From CALMZY01 sp052033915 (GTDB lineage Bacteria > Verrucomicrobiota > Kiritimatiellia > CAIQIC01 > JAGNIJ01), in assembly GCA_052033915.1 (NCBI GenBank), contig JBPOJF010000015.1, positions 25,417-89,416 on the forward strand: DNA of 64,000 nt, written 5' to 3'. The notes under the pieces were generated by a model. That model made no database searches. It was not told where the DNA came from and saw only the letters and a list, made by a program, of their open reading frames with translations. A program made the translations under genes and the position numbers. Positions 24,096-32,256 of the stretch are shown in pieces. Position 1 is the first letter of the stretch. Each line of letters starts with the position of its first letter.

Positions 24096-25052
24096 ATGAA
24101 AGAAACGATTCTGGTTACGGGCGGGGCCGGGGCGATCGGCAGCCGGCTGGTGAAGGATCTGGTTCAGACTCATCGCGTGCTGGTCGTGGACGATTTGTCA
24201 TCCGGCTGGTTCGACAATCTCCGCGAGTTGCCCGTGAAGTTTTGGAGGGGATCGGTCACCGATGAAGAGCTTCTGAACGAAGTGTTCGCGGAGAATCCGA
24301 CGGTGGTGTTTCACCTGGCCGCCAACTTTGCCAATCAAAATTCCGTCGACTATCCCCAGAAGGACCTGCTGGTCAACGGGCTGGGGACGTTGAAAGTGCT
24401 CGAGTTCGCGCGAAAGGCGAAAGTGAAGCGGTTTGTGTACACCTCCTCTTCCTGCGTTTACGGCAACTTCAACGAGCCGATCCGCGAGGATATGGTGGGC
24501 GAGGCGTTGAACACGCCCTATGCCATCAGCAAGCTGAACGGCGAGCATTACGTCCGCTTCTTCCACGAGTATCACCACATGCCGACGGCCGTTCTTCGCC
24601 TGTTCAACTCCTATGGTCCCGGCGAGTATCCGGGCAAGTACCGGAACGTCATCCCGAATTTCATTTATATGGCGATGAACGGTCAGAAGCTGAGCATCAC
24701 GGGCACCGGGGAAGAGACGCGGGATTACACGTACGTCGACGATACGATCCAGGCGCTGAAGCTGTGCATGGTCCGGGACGAGGCCGTTGGACAGGTATTC
24801 AACACCGGGACGGGCATCGAAACGTCCATGAACCGTTTGATCGATTGCATGAGATCGGTTCTGCAGTCGGAGATTCCCGTCGAGTATCAGCCGCGCCGCG
24901 ACTGGGACAGCATCACGCGACGCTGTTCGGACATCGGAAAGATCTCGCGCGTCCTGGGGTACAAGGCGACAGTCGAGTTGGAAACGGGGCTGCGCCGGAC
25001 CGTGGACTGGTTTCATCAGAACGACATCCGGAGATTCCGGATGTACAACTAG
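24096..25052 (+). CDS. NAD-dependent nucleotide-sugar epimerase/dehydratase (extended SDR)
   Basis: The 318-residue protein starts at an ATG behind a good AGGAGA site. It has the extended SDR layout: TGGAGAIGS at residues 8-16, DDLSSG after the second strand, HLAANFANQNSV, SSSCVYG and the catalytic YAISK near residue 145. The C-terminal substrate domain has RLFNSYGPGEYPG and ETRDYTYVDD. It is closest in pattern to UDP-glucose/GlcNAc 4-epimerases. It would supply a nucleotide sugar to the surrounding glycosyltransferases. Having its own ribosome-binding site after a decayed stretch, it may start a new transcription unit. Confidence 0.85.
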   Translation: MKETILVTGGAGAIGSRLVKDLVQTHRVLVVDDLSSGWFDNLRELPVKFWRGSVTDEELLNEVFAENPTVVFHLAANFANQNSVDYPQKDLLVNGLGTLKVLEFARKAKVKRFVYTSSSCVYGNFNEPIREDMVGEALNTPYAISKLNGEHYVRFFHEYHHMPTAVLRLFNSYGPGEYPGKYRNVIPNFIYMAMNGQKLSITGTGEETRDYTYVDDTIQALKLCMVRDEAVGQVFNTGTGIETSMNRLIDCMRSVLQSEIPVEYQPRRDWDSITRRCSDIGKISRVLGYKATVELETGLRRTVDWFHQNDIRRFRMYN

Positions 25053-25069
25053 TTCGGTTGAGCCCTCTC

Positions 25070-26077
25070 ATGCGTTCATTTCCCGGAAGAGGAATCTGTC
25101 AGCGGGTGTGCCGGTCGGCGGGGCGCACGGCCGCCCGCGTCGCGGCGCCGTTCCGGCATTTCGACATTTCGATCTTTCACGAGTTCATGCCGGCGCCGTC
25201 AGGCGGGGGGCATCAGTTCCTTCGGGCGCTCAAGCGGGAATGGGAAGGGCGCGGCCTCCGCGTGGAGATCAACTCGGTTTCGGGAAGCACACGGGCCTGC
25301 CTGCTGAACTCTTTCAACTTCGACGCGGATCGGTATCGCGCTCTCCGGCGCGCGGGATGCCGGGCCCTCCACCGCGTGGACGGTCCTCTCTCGGAATACC
25401 GCGGATTCGATGACGGCACGGACCGGAAGGTGTCGGAGTGGAATCGTGAATTTGCGCAGGGAACGGTGATGCAGTCGTTGTACAGCCTGCGGGCGCACGA
25501 GAAACTGGGCCTGCAGTTCCGCAATCCGGTGGTGATCCCCAATGCGGCGGACCCGGAGATTTTTTTCCCGGCGGAGCGTCCGGCCGGCCCGCGCGGCCGC
25601 AAGGTCCGCCTCATCTCGGTGAGCTGGTCGGACAATCCCAACAAGGGCGCGGATGTGTTTCAGTGGCTCGACCGGAATCTCGACTTCGGCCGGGTGGAAT
25701 GCACCTTTGTCGGGCGCTTGCCGGTGGAGTTGAAGAACATCCGGACACTCGCGCCGATGTCTTCTCGCGAGTTGGCAGATGTCCTGCGGGCGCACGATGT
25801 GTACCTGACCGCCAGCCGGAACGATCCCTGCTCCAATTCGCTGGTCGAGGCGTTGAGTTGCGGATTGCCCGCTCTCTTTCTGAATAGCGGCGGGCATCCG
25901 GAACTTACGGGGGAGGCAGGGCTCGGCTACGACTCGGCGGAGCAGATTCCGGCCTTGCTGGATCAGGTGGTTTCAGACATCGAACACTTCCGGAGCCGGA
26001 TCCGGGTGCCGTGTATCGCGGATGTTGCGGAACGGTATCTGGCCGCCCTGGGCGTGACCGCGGAGATGCCGCAGTGA
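25070..26077 (+). CDS. GT4-like glycosyltransferase
   Basis: The 335-residue protein starts at the ATG at 25070; the longer frame upstream overlaps the epimerase out of phase. The N-terminus is basic with a short Ala-rich helix. PSGGGHQFLRALKREW near residue 45 is the usual glycine loop. VVIPNAADPEIFFP, LISVSWSDNPNKGADVF and the donor-site segment SRNDPCSNSLVEALSCGLP follow. In the EX7E motif the first glutamate is aspartate. It overlaps the next gene through GTGA. Cytoplasmic, donor unknown. Confidence 0.82.
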   Translation: MRSFPGRGICQRVCRSAGRTAARVAAPFRHFDISIFHEFMPAPSGGGHQFLRALKREWEGRGLRVEINSVSGSTRACLLNSFNFDADRYRALRRAGCRALHRVDGPLSEYRGFDDGTDRKVSEWNREFAQGTVMQSLYSLRAHEKLGLQFRNPVVIPNAADPEIFFPAERPAGPRGRKVRLISVSWSDNPNKGADVFQWLDRNLDFGRVECTFVGRLPVELKNIRTLAPMSSRELADVLRAHDVYLTASRNDPCSNSLVEALSCGLPALFLNSGGHPELTGEAGLGYDSAEQIPALLDQVVSDIEHFRSRIRVPCIADVAERYLAALGVTAEMPQ

Positions 26078-27171
26078 ACGCGAAAGTGGCAGGCATCCTC
26101 TTACAGCGGGCCGCGTTTCGAGTGGCCGGCCCGGTCGCGCGGGGCTGGCGCGATTACTCGCGCTTGATCCTCGCCGGCGATCAGGGCGGATGGGTGCTCG
26201 ACGAGGAAATTCTCGATCTGCGGATGACGTGCAGGAGCATGGGCCTGCGGACCGCCGCGGGCGGTTGGGCGCCGGTGGCCCGGCGGCAAGGTGTCTTCTT
26301 CGCCGACCAGTTCATGCTCTTGAATCCACCGGAGGACCGTGGGCACCGTATCTGTTTCGCCTATTTTCATGGGAAGCCCGGCACTGGACCGGCGGAGTTC
26401 GACCGGGTGTTCGATCAGTTGCGTAAGACCCGGAATCGCTGGGCACGGATTCAGGTCAGCCATGCCGCGATGCGCGAAGTCGTTCTGTCGAGCGGCGTGT
26501 CCCCCGACACGGTGCGCGTGATCCCGATTGCCATTCGACTCGGGATGTTTTCGATGGCCGGGCCCGAGTCCCGCGCGGCGGTACGGAAGAAACTGGGAAT
26601 CCCCGAAGGCGCTTTTGTCGCGGGCTCTTTCCAAAAAGATGGCAACGGCTGGGGGGAGGGGCTGGAGCCGAAGCTGATCAAGGGCCCGGATGTGCTGTTG
26701 GACACCTTGCGTGTCCTGAAGAGCCAAGTCCCGGAATTGTTCGTTTTGCTGTGCGGGCCCGCGCGCGGTTACGTGAAGCGCGGCCTGGCGGCGGCGGGAA
26801 TTCCGTTTCGCCATGTCTTCGCAAAACGCTACGGGGAAATTCCCCAGCTCTACCACGCGCTCGATGTATGCCTTGTCACATCGAGGCAGGAGGGAGGGCC
26901 GAAAGCCGTGCTCGAATCGATGGCCAGCGGCGTGCCTTTGGTAACCACCCGTGTGGGGCAGGCGATGGACCTCGTGCGCGATGGGGAAAACGGATTCATG
27001 GTCGATGTGGAAAACGTGGATGCGTTGGCGCATTCCGTTCAGCGGGTCCGCGGGCTTGACGCATCCGCGCGGCAGGCCTTGCTCAACGCCGGGCGGGCGA
27101 CCGCCGAGGCCAATGCCTGGAATCGTCAGCGGGACCTGTGGAAGGATTTCTTCTCTGGAGTGGTTGAATGA
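26074..27171 (+). CDS. GT4 family glycosyltransferase
   Basis: The 365-residue protein begins at the GTG at 26074 inside the previous stop codon. The C-terminal GT-B domain has VRVIPIAIRLGMF, FVAGSFQKDGNGWGEG, KLIKGPDVLLDTL, LFVLLCGPARGYVKRGL and the intact EX7E stretch SRQEGGPKAVLESMASGVP, followed by the phosphate-site DLVRDGENG. The N-terminal half lacks the usual Gly loop. Probably a retaining sugar transferase of the same chain-assembly pathway as its coupled neighbours. Confidence 0.87.
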   Translation: MNAKVAGILLQRAAFRVAGPVARGWRDYSRLILAGDQGGWVLDEEILDLRMTCRSMGLRTAAGGWAPVARRQGVFFADQFMLLNPPEDRGHRICFAYFHGKPGTGPAEFDRVFDQLRKTRNRWARIQVSHAAMREVVLSSGVSPDTVRVIPIAIRLGMFSMAGPESRAAVRKKLGIPEGAFVAGSFQKDGNGWGEGLEPKLIKGPDVLLDTLRVLKSQVPELFVLLCGPARGYVKRGLAAAGIPFRHVFAKRYGEIPQLYHALDVCLVTSRQEGGPKAVLESMASGVPLVTTRVGQAMDLVRDGENGFMVDVENVDALAHSVQRVRGLDASARQALLNAGRATAEANAWNRQRDLWKDFFSGVVE

Positions 27172-28274
27172 GGAGCCTGACGCTGAAAGTCATCAAACGT
27201 CTTTCGGCGGAAGTCCGCGAGTTTCGCCGGTGGGAGGCCTTTCGCGATCCGCGCGACCTGCGCGTGTATTACGGAATGGACCGGCTTCCCGAGCGCAGCG
27301 GAGACGTGTCGGGCGGTTTTGTAAAATGCCTGGACCTGGCGGCGCGATTCCCGAATTCGGCGGCGAAAGCCAATCTCCTTTATCTCGTGAGCAGCGCCTT
27401 GCCTGCGCGCCGCGAGCTGCTGGCGCGCGCGGCGCGGCGGGCCGGCGGAAAGTTCGTACTGAACCAGAATGGCGTGGCGTATCCTGCATGGGCCGGCCCG
27501 TCATGGCGGGAGATGAACGGACCGAACGCGTACGTGCATGCGGCGGCCGATTATGTCGTGTACCAGAGCGAATTCTGCCGGCGGTGCGCGGAGCGGTTTC
27601 TGGGGCCGCGGAAAGGACCCGCTGAAATCCTTTACAACGCGGTGGATACCGAGCAGTTTTCGCCGCGTGAAGGCTTCGATCAGAGTGTCGCCGTGCCGGT
27701 GCTGCTGGCGGCGGGCAGCCACCACAACGCCTACCGCGTGAAGACCGCCATCGAGGCTCTGGCCATGGTACGGAAGCGCGGAACGGAAGCGCGACTTGCC
27801 GTGGCGGGGAGGTTGGTCTGGGGAGCGGACGCCGAGGCAGAAGCGCGGCGCTGGGTGAGCGAAGCGGGTGTGGACAAAGCCGTGGAGTTCGTCGGGTCCT
27901 ATTCGCAGGCGGCAGCTCCTGATTTGTTCAGGAAGGCGGATGTGCTGGTGCATCTGCAGGTGCAGGATACGTGTCCGCGTCTCGTAGTCGAGGCAATGGC
28001 CTGCGGCTTGCCGTTGGTCTATTCCGCGACGGGCGGCCTGCCCGAACTGGCTGGCGGAGAGACCGGGCATGGCATCCCGAGCGAGGAGGATTTCGAGAAG
28101 ATGCGCCTTCCCGCGGCTGAGGAAGTCGCCGATTGCATCTGGCGCGTGCTGGCGAATCGCGAGGTTCTGGCTTCCCAAGCCCGGGCTCGCGCTGTCCGTC
28201 TGTTTTCGGTTGGCGCCTGGTTGGAGGCTCATCAACGCATCTTCGAATCGCTAGGCGGGGGGAGGAGCAGATGA
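27168..28274 (+). CDS. GT4-like glycosyltransferase
   Basis: The 368-residue protein starts at an ATG overlapping the previous stop (ATGA). Sequence points: FVLNQNGVAYPAWAG near residue 105, AADYVVYQSEFCRRCAERFLG, the linker EILYNAVDTEQFSP, VLLAAGSHHNAYRVKTAIEAL and the donor region QVQDTCPRLVVEAMACGLPL with D in place of the first Glu of EX7E. The pattern AADYVVYQSEF is common in GT4 enzymes that act near lipid-linked acceptors. It is coupled to the GT2 gene downstream by a four-base overlap. Confidence 0.84.
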   Translation: MRSLTLKVIKRLSAEVREFRRWEAFRDPRDLRVYYGMDRLPERSGDVSGGFVKCLDLAARFPNSAAKANLLYLVSSALPARRELLARAARRAGGKFVLNQNGVAYPAWAGPSWREMNGPNAYVHAAADYVVYQSEFCRRCAERFLGPRKGPAEILYNAVDTEQFSPREGFDQSVAVPVLLAAGSHHNAYRVKTAIEALAMVRKRGTEARLAVAGRLVWGADAEAEARRWVSEAGVDKAVEFVGSYSQAAAPDLFRKADVLVHLQVQDTCPRLVVEAMACGLPLVYSATGGLPELAGGETGHGIPSEEDFEKMRLPAAEEVADCIWRVLANREVLASQARARAVRLFSVGAWLEAHQRIFESLGGGRSR

Positions 28275-29302
28275 ACGCGCCACGGGTGACGGTCTTGATG
28301 CCGGCATGGAATGCCGCTGGATATCTGGTGGAGGCCTTGGAAAGCGTCTGGCGCCAGGCCTTTTCCGATTTCGAGTTGCTGGCAGTGGATGATGGCTCGA
28401 CGGACCGTACGCCGGAGATCCTGGCTGCCTGTCGCGATCCGCGCCTGCGCGTGTTGCGGAATGACACGCGCTGCAAGCTTGCGGGCGCGCTCAATCGGGG
28501 GCTGGACGAGGCCCGTGGCGAATTCATCGCGCGGATGGATGCGGACGATTTCATGCGACCGGACCGGCTGGTCCGGCAAACAGCCTTTCTGGATGCGCAT
28601 CCGGAAATTGGCGTTTGCGGCGGCTGGGTGCGCACATTTGGAGGCGGTGCCCGCAAAACATTGAAATTCCCCGCTGACACGGAGCAGGCGAAGGCGTTCG
28701 CGCTTTTCTATACGCCGTTCGCCCATCCGACCACGATGTTCCGGAGGGAATGGTTTCTTCGGGAGGGACTTCGCTACGACGGCTCATACTATCCAACGGA
28801 AGATTACGAACTGTGGTCGCGCGCGATCTGGAAATTCACCTGCGCCAACCTGTCCCGCGTATTGGTCGATTACCGCGTTCACAGCAAAAGCATGACCGGA
28901 GGGGAATGGTCCGATATGGATGCGCAGACCGTCCGGGTGCAGCGCCGGATACTGGCGCGACTGGGTATCGAGCCGTCGGGGGAGGAGGCGTGGATTCATC
29001 GCGCCGCATCCGTGGGGCGCCTGGCGGCCACGCCTGAATCCTTCGCGCAGGCAGAAGCCTGGCTCCTGAAGCTGAACGCCGCAAACCAGAAAAGCGGCGC
29101 TTTCGATGCCGTCGCGCTGGTCGACATGTTGAATTACGTCTGGTTCCGGATGGCGATGGGCTCGGTTCGAGAAATGGGTGGCGGCGCTTGGGCGTTGTAT
29201 CGACAGAGTCCGCTGGCGATGTTCGGACCTCGCGCGCGGGGGCGTCAATGGGCGATGCGGGGGGCTGCGCTGAAGGCTGATTTCACGGGACGGCGCAGAT
29301 GA
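28271..29302 (+). CDS. GT2 family glycosyltransferase
   Basis: The 343-residue protein starts at the ATG at 28271. It is a standard GT-A domain: TVLMPAWNAAGYLVEALES, AVDDGSTDRT near residue 40, IARMDADDFMRPDRL near residue 92 with the DXD as DAD, and HPTTMFRREW plus PTEDYELWSRAI as the acceptor/catalytic-base region (ED motif). The last 90 residues are helical and might bind a partner or membrane. Donor unknown. It overlaps both neighbours by four bases. Confidence 0.9.
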   Translation: MNAPRVTVLMPAWNAAGYLVEALESVWRQAFSDFELLAVDDGSTDRTPEILAACRDPRLRVLRNDTRCKLAGALNRGLDEARGEFIARMDADDFMRPDRLVRQTAFLDAHPEIGVCGGWVRTFGGGARKTLKFPADTEQAKAFALFYTPFAHPTTMFRREWFLREGLRYDGSYYPTEDYELWSRAIWKFTCANLSRVLVDYRVHSKSMTGGEWSDMDAQTVRVQRRILARLGIEPSGEEAWIHRAASVGRLAATPESFAQAEAWLLKLNAANQKSGAFDAVALVDMLNYVWFRMAMGSVREMGGGAWALYRQSPLAMFGPRARGRQWAMRGAALKADFTGRRR

Positions 29303-30522
29303 AGGTTTTACTGGTCAACGCGTATGCGAAGAGCGGCGGGGCTTCGGTCGCGGCGCGGCGTTTGTGTGCCGCATTGAATGGGGTGGGGGCGGAGGCCCGG
29401 CTTCTCGTTCAGAACGCGGAGGGCGCGGAGGCGGCCGGACTGCTTTCCACGCGCGATCGCTGGGCGCGCCGGCGGCCGTTTGTCGACGCGCTTCCGGTGC
29501 TGCCTTGGCGGAACCGTCGGACTCCGCATTGGGGCAACGCGTGGATCGGCAACGGCGCAACGAGAAGAGCCATTCGCGATTTCGCGCCGGACATCACGCA
29601 CCTGCACTGGGTGAATCACGGCATGCTGTCGCTGCGCGACATCGCGAGGCTGCGGGGCCCCGTCGTGTGGACACTGCACGATTCGTGGGTGTTCACCGGC
29701 GGCTGTCATAGTCCGCAGGAGTGCCGGAAATTCGAGGTGTGCTGCGGCGCGTGCCCCGAACTGAATTCGGCGTACGAGCGCGATCTGAGCCGCCGGAATT
29801 GGAATCGAAAACGCGCCGCGTGGAAGTCCGCCGATTTCACAGTGGTGACACCGAGCCGGTGGCTCGCCGGCGCGGCGCAAAGTTCGTCGCTCCTGGCGGA
29901 CCGGCAAATCGTCACGATCCCCAACGCGGTGGACACGGCGGTCTTCCATCCGATGGATCGCGCGGCGGCGCGGCGTTCTTTGGAACTTCCGGAAAAAGTT
30001 CCGCTGTTCCTGTTCGGCGCGCACGGGGCAGCGACGGATTGGAACAAGGGAATGGATCTCTGGCTCGCGGCTCTGCCTGCCGTGGCCGGGAAGATGCCCG
30101 ACGCCGTCCCTGTGCTGGCGGGTGTTGCGGCCGGGACGTTTTCCGGGGCGGCGCGGCCCGTACACGAACTGGGTGTGCTTCCGCCGGAACGCATGGCAAT
30201 GGCGATGGCGGCGGCGGATGTTGTGGTGATCCCTTCACGGATGGAGAACCTGCCGAACATGGTGGCCGAGAGCCTGGCGTGCGGAACGCCGGTCGCGGCG
30301 TTTGCGGTGGGTGGGATTCCTGAAATGATCCGACCGGGCGCAACCGGCTTCCTGGCGCGCCCGCTCGATCCCGCCGACCTGGCTCACGGCATCTGCGAAC
30401 TGCTGGCGCGCGGGGGCGGGATGAGGGAGGCGTGTGCCGCGTTCGCCCGTGAAAGCTACGCGCCGGAAATCGTTGCCCGCCGCCACATGGAGTTATATCG
30501 CTCGTTGATCCCATCGCGATGA
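29299..30522 (+). CDS. GT4 family glycosyltransferase
   Basis: The 407-residue protein has the N-terminal motif LLVNAYAKSGGASVAARRLC and, near residues 95-150, THLHWVNHGMLSL, VWTLHDSWVFTGGCH and CGACPEL. This Cys-rich segment is characteristic of a GT4 branch seen in colanic-acid-type loci (WcaC-like). The donor site is SRMENLPNMVAESLACGTP with both EX7E glutamates. It is coupled to the GT2 genes on both sides. Confidence 0.9.
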   Translation: MKVLLVNAYAKSGGASVAARRLCAALNGVGAEARLLVQNAEGAEAAGLLSTRDRWARRRPFVDALPVLPWRNRRTPHWGNAWIGNGATRRAIRDFAPDITHLHWVNHGMLSLRDIARLRGPVVWTLHDSWVFTGGCHSPQECRKFEVCCGACPELNSAYERDLSRRNWNRKRAAWKSADFTVVTPSRWLAGAAQSSSLLADRQIVTIPNAVDTAVFHPMDRAAARRSLELPEKVPLFLFGAHGAATDWNKGMDLWLAALPAVAGKMPDAVPVLAGVAAGTFSGAARPVHELGVLPPERMAMAMAAADVVVIPSRMENLPNMVAESLACGTPVAAFAVGGIPEMIRPGATGFLARPLDPADLAHGICELLARGGGMREACAAFARESYAPEIVARRHMELYRSLIPSR

Positions 30523-31274
30523 ATGCGCCGTCCATCAGCGTGGTCACCGCCTGCCGGAATTCAGAGAAGGACCTTCCGGCCGCCGCCGCGTCCGTGCTGG
30601 CCGCGTTGGGGCCGGGCGATGAATGGGTGGTGCAGGACGGCGCGTCCGCGGATGGGTCCACGGCGTATCTGCGCGGATTGGGCGACGCGCGTGTGCGGCT
30701 AGAAAGCCGCGCCGATCGCGGAACCTATGACGCGATGAATCGCGCAACGGAGCGGGCTTCCGGGAACTTCTTTTTGTTCCTGGGCGCGGACGACCGTCTG
30801 CGAATCCGGTTGGACGAGGCGCGCGGGTTCCTGGGCGATTCGCGCACGGTGTACTACGGCGACGTGTGGCGCACGCTCACGGCGGATCGCTATGCGGGTG
30901 AGTTCGATGCCGCGAAACTGGCCCGCACGAACATTTGCCAGCAGGCGATCTTCTATCCGCGTGCGGCCTTCGAGAATCGGAAATTCGACGTCCGTTATCC
31001 GTTCCAGGGCGACTGGGTGTTCAATATGGATTGCTTTTCCGATCCGTCGCTGAAGTTTGAATATTTGCCGCTGATCGTAGCCGACTATGCGCAGACCGGC
31101 GCCAGTTCATCCCGAATGGATGAGGCGTTCCAGAAGGATTATCGGCGGCTTTTGAAAAAGTACTTTTCACTCCGCGAGCGGTGGCGGCCGTCGTTGCTGA
31201 GCGCGCTGTCGGATGTGTATCGCGCGTTGCCGGGCGTGCCGGCGCCCCGTCAAGCCCCCGCGAGGGCAAAATGA
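30519..31274 (+). CDS. GT2 family glycosyltransferase (WcaA/colanic-type branch)
   Basis: The 251-residue protein carries ISVVTACRNSEKDL at the N-terminus, VVQDGASADGST near residue 46, RGTYDAMNRATERASGNF and FLGADDRLR (DXD as ADD). NICQQAIFYPRAAF is the typical acceptor-side motif of this branch. It is close in layout to the gene at 14313 but keeps the acidic donor motif. Overlaps both neighbours by four bases. Confidence 0.88.
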   Translation: MNAPSISVVTACRNSEKDLPAAAASVLAALGPGDEWVVQDGASADGSTAYLRGLGDARVRLESRADRGTYDAMNRATERASGNFFLFLGADDRLRIRLDEARGFLGDSRTVYYGDVWRTLTADRYAGEFDAAKLARTNICQQAIFYPRAAFENRKFDVRYPFQGDWVFNMDCFSDPSLKFEYLPLIVADYAQTGASSSRMDEAFQKDYRRLLKKYFSLRERWRPSLLSALSDVYRALPGVPAPRQAPARAK

Positions 31275-32254
31275 ATTTGTTGCTTGGCGTCAGTATTCCC
31301 GTTTACAAGCGCCCGGACCAGTTGCGGCGCTGCCTGGTCTCCGTCATCGAGGCCGCGCGGCCGCACGGCGTGCCCGTTTACATCCTGGACGATTCCGGCG
31401 ATGACACGAACCTGGAGACCGTTGCGGCGGCGCAACAGGCGTACGCGGAGATCCGGCACATTCGCAACCCCTCGACGTTGGGGATCGACCGCAACATCCT
31501 GAATTCGGTTGACGCGTGCGAATGCCGGTATGTCTGGCTGCTGGGGGAGGACGATCGCCTGACGCCCGGCGCGGTGGGATGCGTGCTCAAGGTTCTGGCG
31601 TCCGAGCCGGCGTTCGTGTTTGTGAACTACTCCACGGTGAACGAGAATGTGACGTGCGTGCTGCGGGAACAGGCGTTGCCGTTCGCCGCCGACGGCCGGC
31701 AGGATGCAGCCGGGTTTCTCGCGAGCCATGGCTGGGCCGCCGGGTTCATTGGCGGGTGCGTAGTGAATCGGGAACTCTGGCGGAAAGCCCCGCAGGATCC
31801 GTACATCGGAACCTACTTTGCCCATGTCGGCGTGATCTTTCATTCTCTCCACGGGCGCGAGGTGCAATGGGTGGCCGAGCCGCTTGTGCTCAACCGGTGC
31901 GGGACCACGGCGGCGTTCACATGGCATACGGCGACGTTCGAGGTTCTGGGAGGCTGGGCGCGGCTGATGGACGGCCTTCGTCCCGTGTATGGGAAAGAGG
32001 TTTGCGATCAGGCGGTTCAGTCCTTCGAGCGCGCGCACGGTCTGAACTCGCTGAAGTTTCTTCTGTATCTGCGCGCCGGCGGCGCCTATGACCGGCGTCA
32101 TTTTGAAACCTATATCCGGCCAGCGAGGCGGGGAATGGTGTACACGGCCGCCGCCTGGCTGGTGGCGCGGGGCAACCGGAAGCTGATTCACACGGCACAC
32201 CGGCTGGTTTCCCGGGTACGGCAGAAGCGCGGCCGGCGCATCGCCGGGTATTGA
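31271..32254 (+). CDS. GT2 family glycosyltransferase (abequosyltransferase-like)
   Basis: The 327-residue protein starts at the ATG at 31271. The GT-A domain shows LGVSIPVYKRPDQLRRCLVS, YILDDSGDDTNLE near residue 38, IDRNILNSVDACECRYVWLLGEDDRLTPG (acidic donor motif EDD) and GFIGGCVVNRELW. The combination of NP.LGIDRN and W.LGEDD resembles RfbV/abequosyltransferase-type GT2 enzymes. The C-terminus is basic. It ends the long overlapping run of glycosyltransferase genes before the two GT-C-like proteins. Confidence 0.87.
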   Translation: MNLLLGVSIPVYKRPDQLRRCLVSVIEAARPHGVPVYILDDSGDDTNLETVAAAQQAYAEIRHIRNPSTLGIDRNILNSVDACECRYVWLLGEDDRLTPGAVGCVLKVLASEPAFVFVNYSTVNENVTCVLREQALPFAADGRQDAAGFLASHGWAAGFIGGCVVNRELWRKAPQDPYIGTYFAHVGVIFHSLHGREVQWVAEPLVLNRCGTTAAFTWHTATFEVLGGWARLMDGLRPVYGKEVCDQAVQSFERAHGLNSLKFLLYLRAGGAYDRRHFETYIRPARRGMVYTAAAWLVARGNRKLIHTAHRLVSRVRQKRGRRIAGY

Positions 32255-32256
32255 GC